From Chromobacterium paludis (GTDB lineage Bacteria > Pseudomonadota > Gammaproteobacteria > Burkholderiales > Chromobacteriaceae): 64,000 nt of DNA. The translations under genes and the position numbers were made by a program. The number at the start of each line of letters is the position of its first letter. Within the stretch, counting starts at the first letter, position 1. Location of the stretch: positions 3,844,001 to 3,908,000 of the forward strand of contig NZ_CP043473.1 in the NCBI RefSeq assembly GCF_008275125.1, read 5' to 3'. The notes under the pieces were generated by a model, which did no database searches, was not told the origin of the DNA, and saw only the letters and a list, made by a program, of their open reading frames with translations. Below, piece by piece: positions 42,845-52,022 of this stretch.

Positions 42845-45688
42845 ATGATGAGCACGGCTGATTTCTTGGAAAGCCCAACCCAGGCCGCAGAGCGCGCCCT
42901 GGCGATGTTGAGGCGCGATGGTTCGCTGTTTGCCGCCGCCGTATGGGGGCAGGCCGGCGCGACCTGGCAGCGTCTCGCAGGCTTTGGCGCGGTGGAAGGG
43001 CTGCCGACGGCCGACGCCTTGATGAGCGGCCGTCTGCCCGGCCCGGATGGCGGCGCGCTGTCGCTGCGCATGGTCGAGCGGACGGTAGGCTGGCTGGTCT
43101 GGCGCGGCCGGGCGCCGGAAGGAGTGGAGGATATCGCCGCGCTGCTGGCGGGCCATCTGCATTGCGCCTTGTTGCGGGAAGAGTACTCCGCCGCCAGGCT
43201 GGCCAATGAAACCATGCTGGAGATCAGTTTGCTGGCCGGCGAAGACGCCCATCTGGACCGGCTGCTGCCCCGCTTGCACCGCCTGATTTCCCGGCTGATG
43301 GACGCCAGCAATTTCGCCATCGCGCTGTATGGCGACGACGGCGCCTCCCTGCAGTTCCCGTTTTACCTGGACCGGCGCGATGCCGCCCCGCCCTCGCCCG
43401 ACGCCCTGTTGCCGTTTAGCGACGGGCACGCCGCGCTGGCCGGCTGGCTCAAGCAAGTCGGCAAGCCCATGGTGCTGGCGGGGGCGCGCATCGCCGAGCT
43501 GTGCCAGGAGCAGGGCTTGTCGCCGCCGCCGGCGATGCCGACGCTGTGGATGGGCGCGCCGCTGCTCAATGCCGCCGGCTGCCCGATAGGCGCCGTGACC
43601 CTGCACGCTTACGAAGACCAGCCGGCGTTGACCTCGTCCGAGCAGCTGCTGTTCATGTTCGCGGCGCGCCATGTCGGTTTTACTCTGGACCGCGTGTTGT
43701 ACCGCAGTCAATTGGAGCGCCAGGTCTGGCTGCGCACCAGCGAGCTGGAAGGCGCCAACGCCAGGCTGCGCGCCGAGGTGGCCAGCCGCAAGCGGGCGGA
43801 GAAATTCCAAAACGCGCTGTTCCGCATCGCCGAGCTGTCCAACTCCAGCCTGTCGCTGGAGGCCTTCCTGAGCGGTCTGCACCGCTTGCTGTCGGAAATG
43901 GTGTCCGCGCGCAATTGCGTGGTGGCCTTGTACGACAAGGTCCATGATTACCTGACTTTTCCCTATTGCGCGGACGAGTACGTGGCAATGCTGCATCCGC
44001 GCAAGCCGGGCGCCGGGTATATCGAAAAGGTCCTGCACAGCGGGCGGCCGTTGCTGGTGGATCCATACAGCCAGCTCCCCGGCGTGGTCGAGGACGGTGG
44101 AGCGCGGCCACAAAGCTGGCTGGGCGTGCCCCTGTATTGCGACCACGAGTTGCTGGGCGTGCTGGCCGTGCTGAGTTACGACGCGGAGGTGAGCTACAAC
44201 TTCCGCGACCAGGAAGTGCTGGAGTTCGTCGCCAACAATATCGGCGCGGCGCTGGCGCGGGTACGCGCGCTGGAAAGCCTGCAACAGGCCTACGCCGAAC
44301 TGGAGCAGCGCGTGCGCGAGCGCACCAGCGAACTGGACGCCGTCAACGCGCAGCTGGAGTTCGACAGCCTGCACGATCCGCTGACCAAACTGCCCAACCG
44401 CAACTACTTCGCCAAGACCCTGCGCCGCGCCTGGGAGAGCTATGTCTCCGGTTCCGGCGACCGCTTTGCCTTGCTGTTCATCGACCTGGACCGCTTCAAG
44501 CTGGTCAACGACACGCTGGGCCACCTGGCCGGCGACCACCTGCTGTTCGAAGCCGGCGCGCGCATCCGCTCCTGCCTGCGCCATTACGACTTCCTGGCCC
44601 GGCTGGGCGGCGATGAGTTCGCGGTGCTGATGTTCGATCTCGCGGTGCCGGAAGACTGCGAGATGATCGCCCGCCGCATCGTGGCCGAGTTCGAGCGGCC
44701 GGTGATCCTGGCCGGGCGCGAAGTCTTCTCCACCGCCAGCGTCGGCGTGGTGCTGGCCGATCGCGAGCATTACCGCAAGGCGGATGAGCTGCTGCGGGAC
44801 GCCGATCACGCCATGTACTGCACCAAGCAGCAGGGCCGCCAGGGCTACACCTTGTTCAGCCACCAGCTGCGCATAGACCAGGCGGACCAGCTGGCGCTGG
44901 AGAGCGAGCTGAGGCGGGCGCTGGAGGAGGAGAGCCAGCTGGTGCCCTACTACCAGCCTTTCATCGAGGCCGCCACCGGCAAGCTGGTCGGCTTCGAGAC
45001 CCTGGTGCGCTGGCAGCATCCGCAGCGCGGCCTGATCTCGCCGGCGGTCTTTCTGCCCATCGCAGAGGAAAGCGGGCTGATCACGCGCCTGGACCGTTAC
45101 ATGCTCAACGCCGCTTGCGCCCAGCTGCAGGCCTGGCGCGCCGAGGGCCGCGTCGGCGAGCAGATTTCGCTGCACATCAACCTGTCCTCGGCCAATTTCC
45201 ACGACCCTGACCTGGTGAGCTGGATAGGGGAGCGCATCGCCCACTATCAGCTGCCGCCTGCCATGCTGCATCTGGAAATCACCGAAAGCGCGCTGATAGA
45301 CCAGCCGGAAATGGCGGCCACGGTGATGCAGGCCTTGCACGGCCTGGGCGTCAGGCTGGCGCTGGACGATTTCGGCACCGGCTATTCCGCGCTGTCCTAT
45401 CTGCACCGCTACCGCTTCGACGTGCTGAAGATAGACCAGTCCTTCGTGTTTGAATTGGACCGCAAGGAAGAGTCGGCCGCCATCGTCCGCGCCATCCTGG
45501 CCCTGGCCAAGGCCCTGGGCCTGGACGTGGTGGCGGAGGGCGTGGAAACCGCGACCCAGCTGGCCATATTGCAGGAAATGGGCTGCAGCAAGCTGCAGGG
45601 CTTTTACTTTGCCGCGCCGGCGCCGGCCCGCGCCATAGACTGGGAGCGGCTGGCGCGCTTCGAACAGGAAATCCGCAGTGCGGCGTGA
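42845..45688 (+). CDS. GAF-GAF-GGDEF-EAL cyclic-di-GMP signalling protein
   Basis: Large soluble protein of about 947 residues. Two GAF-like sensor domains (about 110-290 and 325-470) are linked and followed by short coiled coils. The GGDEF domain (about 510-670) keeps GGDEFAVLMFD, so diguanylate cyclase activity is possible. The EAL domain (about 695-945) has the active set in the form ETLVRW, INLSSANF, LEITESAL, LDDFGTGYSAL, LKIDQSFV, AEGVET and LQGFYFAAP. An in-frame GTG at 42800 with GGGGAAG upstream is an alternative start. It lies after the bioF terminator and its end overlaps the next gene by 11 bases, placing it at the head of the unit that contains bioH and bioC. Confidence 0.88.
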   Translation: MMSTADFLESPTQAAERALAMLRRDGSLFAAAVWGQAGATWQRLAGFGAVEGLPTADALMSGRLPGPDGGALSLRMVERTVGWLVWRGRAPEGVEDIAALLAGHLHCALLREEYSAARLANETMLEISLLAGEDAHLDRLLPRLHRLISRLMDASNFAIALYGDDGASLQFPFYLDRRDAAPPSPDALLPFSDGHAALAGWLKQVGKPMVLAGARIAELCQEQGLSPPPAMPTLWMGAPLLNAAGCPIGAVTLHAYEDQPALTSSEQLLFMFAARHVGFTLDRVLYRSQLERQVWLRTSELEGANARLRAEVASRKRAEKFQNALFRIAELSNSSLSLEAFLSGLHRLLSEMVSARNCVVALYDKVHDYLTFPYCADEYVAMLHPRKPGAGYIEKVLHSGRPLLVDPYSQLPGVVEDGGARPQSWLGVPLYCDHELLGVLAVLSYDAEVSYNFRDQEVLEFVANNIGAALARVRALESLQQAYAELEQRVRERTSELDAVNAQLEFDSLHDPLTKLPNRNYFAKTLRRAWESYVSGSGDRFALLFIDLDRFKLVNDTLGHLAGDHLLFEAGARIRSCLRHYDFLARLGGDEFAVLMFDLAVPEDCEMIARRIVAEFERPVILAGREVFSTASVGVVLADREHYRKADELLRDADHAMYCTKQQGRQGYTLFSHQLRIDQADQLALESELRRALEEESQLVPYYQPFIEAATGKLVGFETLVRWQHPQRGLISPAVFLPIAEESGLITRLDRYMLNAACAQLQAWRAEGRVGEQISLHINLSSANFHDPDLVSWIGERIAHYQLPPAMLHLEITESALIDQPEMAATVMQALHGLGVRLALDDFGTGYSALSYLHRYRFDVLKIDQSFVFELDRKEESAAIVRAILALAKALGLDVVAEGVETATQLAILQEMGCSKLQGFYFAAPAPARAIDWERLARFEQEIRSAA

Positions 45689-46295
45689 ATGGGCGACCCG
45701 CTTCAACCGTTGGCGCTACGATTTGTACGCGCCGCTGTACGACAAGCTGGCGCAGGGCTTCGCCGCGCAGCGCCGACGCTCGCTGAGCCTGCTCAATCCG
45801 CAGCCCAATGAGCAGGTGCTGCTGGTCGGGGCCGGCACCGGCCTGGACCTGGACTTCCTGGTGCGCTGCCGCCACGTCACCGCCATCGACATCGCGCCGG
45901 CCATGCTGCAGCAGCTGAAGGCGCGCGCGGAGCGGCTGGGCATGGCGGTGCGCGTCGAGGCGATGGATGGCCAGAAGCTGGAGTTTCCCGACGCCAGTTT
46001 CGATGTCGTGGCGCTGCATCTGGTGCTGGCGGTGATACCGGACCCGCAAGCCTGCCTGCTGGAGGTGGAGCGGGTGCTGAAACCGGGCGGCCGGGTGGCG
46101 GTGTTCGACAAGTTCCTGGCCGACAGCCGGCGCGCGCCGCTGTGGCGTCAGGCCGGCAATGTGCTGGCCCGCATCGTCGCCACCGACATCAATCGCCGCC
46201 TCGGCGACATCGTCGCCGTCACCAAACTGCAACGCATTCACGACGAAGAAGCCGGATTCGGTGGTTTCCTTCGCATCGCACTCTTGCGAAAATAG
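45678..46295 (+). CDS. Class I SAM methyltransferase (UbiE/PmtA-like)
   Basis: Methyltransferase of 205 residues starting at a GTG inside the end of the GGDEF-EAL gene (11-base overlap). It opens with RFNRWRYDLYAPLYDKLAQG, typical of phospholipid N-methyltransferases, followed by motif I VLLVGAGTGLDLDFL, ITAIDIAP-like motif VTAIDIAPAML and LEVERVLKPGGRVAVFDKFL. A phosphatidylethanolamine or quinone substrate is possible. It is clearly not BioC, which lies two genes on. It ends 24 bases before bioH. Confidence 0.78.
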   Translation: MRREWATRFNRWRYDLYAPLYDKLAQGFAAQRRRSLSLLNPQPNEQVLLVGAGTGLDLDFLVRCRHVTAIDIAPAMLQQLKARAERLGMAVRVEAMDGQKLEFPDASFDVVALHLVLAVIPDPQACLLEVERVLKPGGRVAVFDKFLADSRRAPLWRQAGNVLARIVATDINRRLGDIVAVTKLQRIHDEEAGFGGFLRIALLRK

Positions 46296-46319
46296 CGTTT
46301 TCGCCCAATTTGCCCGTAC

Positions 46320-47084
46320 ATGAATCTGTTTGTCGAAACGCTGGGCCAGGGGCCGGACGTGGTCATGCTGCATGGCTGGGGCCTGCACGGCGGCGTGTTC
46401 AGCCGCGTGGCCGAACAATTGTCGGCGCGCTTCTGCGTGCACCTGGTGGATCTGCCCGGCCACGGCGCCTCGCCGGCGCTGGCGCGCTTCGACGCCGACG
46501 CGGTGGCCGATCTGGTGGCGGCGCATTTCCCGCTGCCTACGCATGTGGTGGGCTGGTCGTTGGGCGGGCTGATCGCTCAGCACTGGGCGGCGCGCCATCC
46601 GGACAAGGTTAAGAGCCTGGCCTTGATCGCCACCAGCCCGCGCTTCGTGCGCGACGACAGCTGGCCGCACGCGCAGGCGCGCGCCTCCATAGAAGCCGTC
46701 GCCCAGAGTCTGGACGGCGCGTTCGAGCAGACGCTGGAGCGTTTTCTCGCCTTGCAGATGATGGGCGCGCCGGCGGCGCGCGACACCCTGAAGGCGCTGC
46801 GCGGCGAACTGTTCTCCCACGGCCGGCCGCAGGGCCTGCTGCCGGCGCTGGAACTGTTGCTGCAGGCCGACGCGCGCGCGCTGGCCGGCCGCATCACCTG
46901 TCCCACCGCCTTGTTCTACGGCGCGCGCGACGCCATCACCCCGATAGGCGCCGGCCGTTGGCTGGAGGGCTCGCTGCCCGACGCCGTCCTTTATGAATTC
47001 CCGCAAGCGTCGCACGCGCCCTTCCTGTCCCATGAGCCGGACTTCGTGCGCGCGCTTGCCGAGCATCTGGAAACCCAGGCATGA
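46320..47084 (+). CDS. bioH: Pimeloyl-ACP methyl ester carboxylesterase BioH
   Basis: Alpha/beta hydrolase of 254 residues that removes the methyl mask from pimeloyl-ACP methyl ester. The nucleophile elbow is GWSLGGL, the acid is in GARDAITP and the His in QASHAPFLSH. The N-terminal HGWGLHGGVF gives the oxyanion hole. The end overlaps bioC by four bases, a pairing that supports the assignment. Confidence 0.92.
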   Translation: MNLFVETLGQGPDVVMLHGWGLHGGVFSRVAEQLSARFCVHLVDLPGHGASPALARFDADAVADLVAAHFPLPTHVVGWSLGGLIAQHWAARHPDKVKSLALIATSPRFVRDDSWPHAQARASIEAVAQSLDGAFEQTLERFLALQMMGAPAARDTLKALRGELFSHGRPQGLLPALELLLQADARALAGRITCPTALFYGARDAITPIGAGRWLEGSLPDAVLYEFPQASHAPFLSHEPDFVRALAEHLETQA

Positions 47085-47989
47085 GTGAAGCGTTTTACAC
47101 CGACAAGGCGCGTGTGCGCGCCTCGTTCGAAAAGGCCGCGGCCAGTTACGATTCGGCCGCCGTGCTGCAGCGCGAAGTGTCGGACCGCATGGCTGAGCGT
47201 CTCGATTACATCAAGCACCAGCCGGCGCTGATCCTGGATGCCGGCGCCGGCACCGGCTACGGCGCGGCCGAGCTGCGGCGGCGCTATCCGCAGGCGCGGG
47301 TGGTGGAGCTGGACCTGGCGCACGCCATGCTGCTGGCCTCGCGCGAGCGCGCCCGCGAGGGCGACGGCCTGCTGAAGAAGCTGTTCAAGCCCAGCGCGCC
47401 GTGGCAGATCAACGCCGACATCGAGCGCCTGCCGCTGGCCGACGCCAGCGTGGACATGATCTGGTCCAATCTGACCATCCAGTGGATCAATGTGCCGGAC
47501 AAGATGTTCGCCGAGCTGCGCCGGGTGCTGAAGCCGGACGGCCTGCTGATGTTCTCCACCCTGGGGCCGGACACGTTGTCCGAGCTGCGCGGCGCCTTTT
47601 CCGGCGTGGACGGCGCCACCCACGTCAATCAGTTCATCGACATGCACGACATCGGCGACGCGCTGATGCGCGCCGGTTTCGCCGAGCCGGTGATGGACAT
47701 GGAAAAGATCGTGCTGACTTACGACGACGCCAAGGCGGTGATGCGCGACCTGAAGGCCATAGGCGCGCACAACGCCACCGCCGGCCGCGGCCGCGGCCTG
47801 ATGGGCAAGGCGGCCTGGCGCAAGGTGGAGGAGGCTTATGAGCAGCATCGCCGCGACGGCAAGCTGCCGGCCAGCTACGAGGTGGTGTACGGCCATGCCT
47901 GGAAAGGCACCGGCAAGAAGCTGGCCAAGATGAGCGAGGACGGCCGGCAAGTGATCGAATTCGTCAAGAAAGCGCCGCGGGCCGACTGA
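47081..47989 (+). CDS. bioC: Malonyl-ACP O-methyltransferase BioC
   Basis: SAM-dependent enzyme of 302 residues that methylates malonyl-ACP to start pimelate synthesis. The start reads VRASFEKAAASYDSAAVLQR, motif I ILDAGAGTGYGAAELRRRYP, then IERLPLADASVDMIWSNLTIQW, typical of BioC. It is about 50 residues longer than E. coli BioC, as in other Neisseriales-type forms. It overlaps bioH (ATGA). No bioA or bioD is in the window. Confidence 0.93.
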   Translation: MSEAFYTDKARVRASFEKAAASYDSAAVLQREVSDRMAERLDYIKHQPALILDAGAGTGYGAAELRRRYPQARVVELDLAHAMLLASRERAREGDGLLKKLFKPSAPWQINADIERLPLADASVDMIWSNLTIQWINVPDKMFAELRRVLKPDGLLMFSTLGPDTLSELRGAFSGVDGATHVNQFIDMHDIGDALMRAGFAEPVMDMEKIVLTYDDAKAVMRDLKAIGAHNATAGRGRGLMGKAAWRKVEEAYEQHRRDGKLPASYEVVYGHAWKGTGKKLAKMSEDGRQVIEFVKKAPRAD

Positions 47990-48024
47990 GCGGGAAGCGG
48001 CGGCGCGCAGAGGAGAAAGCCGTG

Positions 48025-48576
48025 ATGAAAGTAGCAACCCGCAGCGCCCGTGCCGATGACGCGGCTTGTCTGGCGGCGCTGTCGATACAGGTATGGCTGA
48101 ATACTTATTTGATCGGCGGCGGCATCCGCCGCGGGATCGCGGATTACGTATTGTCCGAGTTCTCGCCGGAAACTTTCGAGGCTTTGATCGCGGACCCGGC
48201 GCGCCATCTGCTGCTGATGGAGGAGGACGGCCATCTGCTCGGCTACGCGCAAATGAAATTGGACAGCGCGTGCCAGGGCTGCGATTTCCCGACCATGGAA
48301 GTGGAGCGGCTCTATCTGCTGGAAAGCCATACCGGGCAAGGCCTGGGGCGGCGGCTGATGGAGGCGTCGCGGCAATGGGCGCAGGCTCAATCCGGCCAGC
48401 CGCGGCTGTGGCTGACCGTGTGGCACGGCAACGCGCGCGCCATCGCTTTCTATCGCCGGGTGGGCATGCTGGTCCACGGCGAAACCTATTTCGAATTGGA
48501 GGGCGCGAAGCATCTCAATTATGTGATGCTGGACCCCGCGCCCGTTGAGGCGGCCGCAGAGGCCGCCGTTGTCTGA
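48025..48576 (+). CDS. GNAT-family N-acetyltransferase
   Basis: Acetyltransferase of 183 residues. The acetyl-CoA loop is ERLYLLESHTGQGLGRRLME, followed by WLTVWHGNARAIAFYRRVGM, characteristic of GNAT motif A and B. Substrate unknown (small molecule or protein). AGGAG lies nine bases before the ATG; a GTG three bases upstream is an alternative. It starts 35 bases after bioC, so it may share that transcript. Confidence 0.82.
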   Translation: MKVATRSARADDAACLAALSIQVWLNTYLIGGGIRRGIADYVLSEFSPETFEALIADPARHLLLMEEDGHLLGYAQMKLDSACQGCDFPTMEVERLYLLESHTGQGLGRRLMEASRQWAQAQSGQPRLWLTVWHGNARAIAFYRRVGMLVHGETYFELEGAKHLNYVMLDPAPVEAAAEAAVV

Positions 48577-48591
48577 AAGTCTGATGGAAAC

Positions 48592-49491
48592 ATGATAAGC
48601 ACCAAAGTGATCCGCCCTTGGCTGGCGGCGGGCCTGACCGCCTTGCTGGCCGCCTGTTCCACCTCCACTGTCCCCACCGCTCCCGCCGCGCCCAAGCAGC
48701 CGGTCATGCCCAGAATCGGCCTGGCCCTGGGCGGCGGCGCGGCCAAGGGCTTCGCCCACATCGGCGTGATCAAGGTGCTGGAGGCGGCCGGCATCAAGCC
48801 CGACATCGTCACCGGCACCAGCGCCGGCAGCGTGGTGGGCAGCCTGTACGCCTCCGGCCTCAACGGCATGCAGCTGCAGCAACGCGCCATCGAGCTGGAC
48901 CAGGCCGACCTGACCGACTGGACGCTGTCCAGCAAGGGTGTGATCAAGGGCGAGAAGCTGCAGAACTGGATCAACGCCCAGGTGGGCAACCGGCCGATTG
49001 AAAAACTGGCCATCCCCTTCGGCGCCGTCGCCACCGAGCTGGACTCCGGCCGCAAGGTGGTGTTCCGCCTGGGCAACACCGGCCAGGCGGTGCGCGCCTC
49101 GGCCAGCATTCCCAATGTCTTCCTGCCGGTGCATATCGGCCGCAAGCGCTATGTGGACGGCGGGCTGGTCAGCCCGGTGCCGGTCAGCGCCGCGCGCGAG
49201 ATGGGCGCGCAGTTCGTCATCGCGGTGGACATCACCGCGCGGCCCAAGCCCGGCCAGGCTGTTGGCTTTCTGTCCATGCTGGACCAGAGTCTGAACATCA
49301 TGAACGGCCCGGCCTTGGCGCAGGAGTTGAAGCAGGCCGACGTGGTGATCCGGCCTGACGTATTGAATATCGGCTCCGCCGATTTCGACGCCCGCAACCA
49401 GGCCATCCTGGAGGGCGAGAAGGCGGCGCAGCGCGCCCTGCCGCAAATCCGCGCGCTTTTGCAGCAAAAGAGCCTGGAACTGGCTAAATAG
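48592..49491 (+). CDS. Patatin-like phospholipase lipoprotein (RssA-like)
   Basis: Predicted lipoprotein of 299 residues with lipobox LLAAC. The patatin domain (about 40-215) has the oxyanion motif GGGAAKGFAHIG, the nucleophile GTSAGS and the catalytic Asp in VDGGLVSP, so lipase or phospholipase activity is likely at the envelope. The C-terminal part (about 215-299) lacks a clear domain. It starts 16 bases after the GNAT gene and is followed by a strong terminator. Confidence 0.88.
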   Translation: MISTKVIRPWLAAGLTALLAACSTSTVPTAPAAPKQPVMPRIGLALGGGAAKGFAHIGVIKVLEAAGIKPDIVTGTSAGSVVGSLYASGLNGMQLQQRAIELDQADLTDWTLSSKGVIKGEKLQNWINAQVGNRPIEKLAIPFGAVATELDSGRKVVFRLGNTGQAVRASASIPNVFLPVHIGRKRYVDGGLVSPVPVSAAREMGAQFVIAVDITARPKPGQAVGFLSMLDQSLNIMNGPALAQELKQADVVIRPDVLNIGSADFDARNQAILEGEKAAQRALPQIRALLQQKSLELAK

Positions 49492-49520
49492 GGCTAAAGG
49501 CTGCGATGATGTCGCTATCG

Positions 49521-49560
49521 CGGCGGGCCGGGGGGAAGCGCCTTCCGGCCCGCCGTTTTT
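49521..49560 (+). terminator. Terminator after the patatin gene
   Basis: Eleven-base-pair stem CGGCGGGCCGG / CCGGCCCGCCG and five T. Confidence 0.85.
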
Positions 49561-49583
49561 CCATAACCCGTTTTGGAGCTGGC

Positions 49584-50234
49584 ATGATCAAACTGCACGG
49601 CGTGTCCTTTTCGCCCTACTACAACAAGGTCAAGATCGCCCTGCTGGAAAAGGGCGTGAACTTCCAGGAAGTGCTGACCCCGCCCTCGCAGGACGAGTGG
49701 TTGCTGGAAAAAAGCCCGATGGGCAAGATCCCCTTCGTCGAAATCAACGGCCATCCGCTGGCGGAGTCCACGGTGATTCTGGAGTGGCTGGAAGACGCCT
49801 ATCCCACCGCCTCGCTGCTGCCGCTGACGCCCAATGGCCGCGCCTTGTCGCGCGAGCTGATGTTGCTGCTGGAGTTCTACGTGATGCAGCCGGCGCGGCC
49901 GCTGGTGGGGCATATGTTCAAGGGCGGGCGCCCAGATGCGGCGCAATGCGAGGAAATGCGGCAATCCATCGCTCGCGGCATCAGCGCGGTGGCCCAACTG
50001 GCGCAGCATGGCCCGTGGCTGGCCGGCGACGTCTTCAGTTTCGCCGACCTCAGCGCGGCCGGGGTGCTGCCTATCGTGGGGCTGCTGAGCCGCACTTTCC
50101 TTGGCGAGGATATGACGCTGCGGCTGCCCGGCATCGAGGCGTATTTGCAAAAATTGGGACAGCGTCCCAGCGTGGCCCGCGCCTGGACGGATAAAGACAC
50201 CGCGCTGGCCGCCTTCCTGGCGCGCCGCGAGTAG
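49584..50234 (+). CDS. Glutathione S-transferase
   Basis: Cytosolic GST of 216 residues. The N-terminal thioredoxin-like domain begins IKLHGVSFSPYYNKVKIALL, with the cis-Pro motif GKIPFVEI and the glutathione-binding ESTVILEWLEDAYP. The all-helical domain has GPWLAGDVFSFADLSAAGVL. The class is uncertain; a Ser or Tyr near the N terminus (SFSPYY) may activate glutathione. GGAG lies upstream of the ATG. Confidence 0.87.
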   Translation: MIKLHGVSFSPYYNKVKIALLEKGVNFQEVLTPPSQDEWLLEKSPMGKIPFVEINGHPLAESTVILEWLEDAYPTASLLPLTPNGRALSRELMLLLEFYVMQPARPLVGHMFKGGRPDAAQCEEMRQSIARGISAVAQLAQHGPWLAGDVFSFADLSAAGVLPIVGLLSRTFLGEDMTLRLPGIEAYLQKLGQRPSVARAWTDKDTALAAFLARRE

Positions 50235-50365
50235 CCGCGACTATGGCGCGCGCGCCACAGCGCGGCCGCCGCGCCTCATGGCAATCGCATGCCGATTGAC
50301 AGCTACCGCCGGATAGAGTTTAAACTTCAATCGAGTGTTTGCTTTGTCTGGCGAAAGGGCCTGCG

Positions 50366-51253
50366 ATGAAATTTCCGGTGGAACTGATCCTGCTGGCCTT
50401 GGTGCCGGTTTTCCTGCTGTTCGTCGCCTGGGAGTTGTGGCGCTTGAGACGGCAGGGCCGGCTGACGGTATACGACTGGCGCGACTCGGCGTGTTGCGCC
50501 GCGTTAGGGCTATTGCATCAGGGCGCGGACAAGCTGGCCTGGGTGCTGGTGTTGCCCTTGTATGGCTGGATCTACCAGCATCACCGTCTGTTTGATTTTT
50601 CCGATAGCTGGCTCAGCTTCTTCCTGCTGTTTCTGGGCCAGGACTTTCTGTACTACTGGTTTCACCGCGTCAGCCACCGCGTGCGTTGGCTGTGGGCCGC
50701 GCATAGCGTGCACCACAGCTCCACCAAGATGAATTTCAGCGTGGCCTTCCGCCAGAGCCTGATGTATCCGGTGGCCGGCATGTGGGTGTTCTGGCTGCCG
50801 CTGGCCTGGCTGGGCTTCCCGCCGCAGCAGGTGGTGGCCATTGTGCTGCTGAACCTCGCTTACCAGTTCTTCGTGCATACGCAGATCGTGCCCAAGCTGG
50901 GCTGGCTGGAGTATGTGTTCAACACGCCGTCCATCCACCGCAGCCACCATGCCAAGAACCCGCGCTACATTGATCACAACTACGCCGGCGTGCTGGTGAT
51001 CTGGGACCGCTGGTTCGGCACCTATGTCGAGGAACTGGACAGCGAGCCGTGCGAATACGGGACGGTGAAGCCGGTGAACAGCTTCAATCCGCTGTGGGTC
51101 AGCGTGGTGGAGTGGCGAGACATGCTGGCCGAGGCCTGGCGCGCGGACAACTGGCGCGACCGCATGACGGCGCTGTTCGGCCCGCCGGAGGCGGCGGAAG
51201 AGGCGGCCGCGCGGCAGCGGGCGCGGCTGTCGGGCCGCCGCCAGGCGGCTTGA
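50366..51253 (+). CDS. Sterol desaturase/fatty acid hydroxylase-family protein
   Basis: Di-iron membrane enzyme of 295 residues with four or five helices in the first 190 residues. Conserved His boxes: YWFHRVSHRVRWLWAAHSVHHSS, HTQ in FFVHTQIVPKLG, and NTPSIHRSHHAKNP with DHNYAG. These bacterial enzymes hydroxylate or desaturate lipids; the substrate is not evident. GAAAGGG before the ATG at 50366 supports the start. Confidence 0.87.
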   Translation: MKFPVELILLALVPVFLLFVAWELWRLRRQGRLTVYDWRDSACCAALGLLHQGADKLAWVLVLPLYGWIYQHHRLFDFSDSWLSFFLLFLGQDFLYYWFHRVSHRVRWLWAAHSVHHSSTKMNFSVAFRQSLMYPVAGMWVFWLPLAWLGFPPQQVVAIVLLNLAYQFFVHTQIVPKLGWLEYVFNTPSIHRSHHAKNPRYIDHNYAGVLVIWDRWFGTYVEELDSEPCEYGTVKPVNSFNPLWVSVVEWRDMLAEAWRADNWRDRMTALFGPPEAAEEAAARQRARLSGRRQAA

Positions 51254-51264
51254 GCGGTTCTCGT

Positions 51265-51294
51265 GAAAAAGGCCCGGGCAACCGGGCCTTTTTC
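51265..51294. terminator. Bidirectional terminator
   Basis: GAAAAAGGCCCGG / CCGGGCCTTTTTC with loop GCAA. It serves the hydroxylase gene (plus) and the glycine-zipper gene (minus). Confidence 0.92.
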
Positions 51295-51311
51295 ATGGGA
51301 GCGTCTGGCGC

Positions 51312-52022
51312 TTAGATCCGCAGCTTGCCGTCCTTGGCCGGCAGCGTTTTGCCCTGCGGTTTCTCGTCCATGCGCACGGTGCCGGTCTTGCCGTCCAGCG
51401 AGTAGCGCACGTCGTAGCCCACCACTTTTTCCTTGTCCACGTTCTCGGTATTGCAGATGGTCTGGGTGCTGGTCACCTGATCGCGCTGCTGCATGCCCTC
51501 CTGCACCTTGTTGCCGGCCAGGCCGCCCGCCAAGGCGCCGAGCACGGTGGCCACCTTCTTGCCGTTGCCGCCGCCGACTTGGTTGCCCAGCAGGCCGCCC
51601 ACCACCCCGCCTATCACGGAGCCGGCGACGCGGTTTTGGTCCTGCACCGGCGCCTGGTGCGCCACCTGTTCCTGATGGCAAACCTGTTTCGGTTCGCTGA
51701 CCGTTTCCTTGATCGGCGTGACGGCCAGGATCTTTGCATGCGTGGCGTGTTGCGGTTTGGGCGCGGGTTTGGGCGCCACGGGGGCGACAGGGGCCGCTGC
51801 CGTGGCGGCTTGCGGCGCAGCCTGGACGATGGCGGAGGAGGCGGCGCTGGGCGGCAGCGCTTGCGCCGCCGGCGCGGAAGCCTGGGCCAAGGGGGCGCTG
51901 GCGACGGCCGTTGCGGCGATTTCCGGCTTGGACGGTTTCAAGGCCTGGATGCCGGCCACGCCGACGGCGCCGAGCGCGATGCCGCCGCCTAGCACGCTGG
52001 CGATCAGTACGGATTGTTTCAT
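51312..52022 (-). CDS. Glycine-zipper 2TM domain envelope protein
   Basis: Protein of 236 residues. An N-terminal hydrophobic segment (VLIASVLGGGIALGAVGVAG) acts as anchor or uncleaved signal. A long Ala/Pro linker spans about 35-95. The Gly-zipper region (about 130-180) reads AGSVIGGVVGGLLGNQVGG and TVLGALAGGLAGNKVQEG. A C-terminal part has Cys in ICNTENVDKEKVVGYDV. It resembles SlyB/RcpE-type proteins that influence outer-membrane integrity. Function unproven. Confidence 0.78.
   Translation of the reverse strand: MKQSVLIASVLGGGIALGAVGVAGIQALKPSKPEIAATAVASAPLAQASAPAAQALPPSAASSAIVQAAPQAATAAAPVAPVAPKPAPKPQHATHAKILAVTPIKETVSEPKQVCHQEQVAHQAPVQDQNRVAGSVIGGVVGGLLGNQVGGGNGKKVATVLGALAGGLAGNKVQEGMQQRDQVTSTQTICNTENVDKEKVVGYDVRYSLDGKTGTVRMDEKPQGKTLPAKDGKLRI

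Noticed and set aside
42500-45706. Very long open frame on the minus strand opposite bioF and the GGDEF-EAL gene (over 1000 codons)
   Set aside because: It is the antisense of well-conserved genes; high GC removes stop codons. Its translation is rich in Gln, Arg and His, with no domain.
50244-50257. Palindrome TGGCGCGCGCGCCA after the GST gene
   Set aside because: Simple GC alternation, expected by chance in such DNA; no T run follows.
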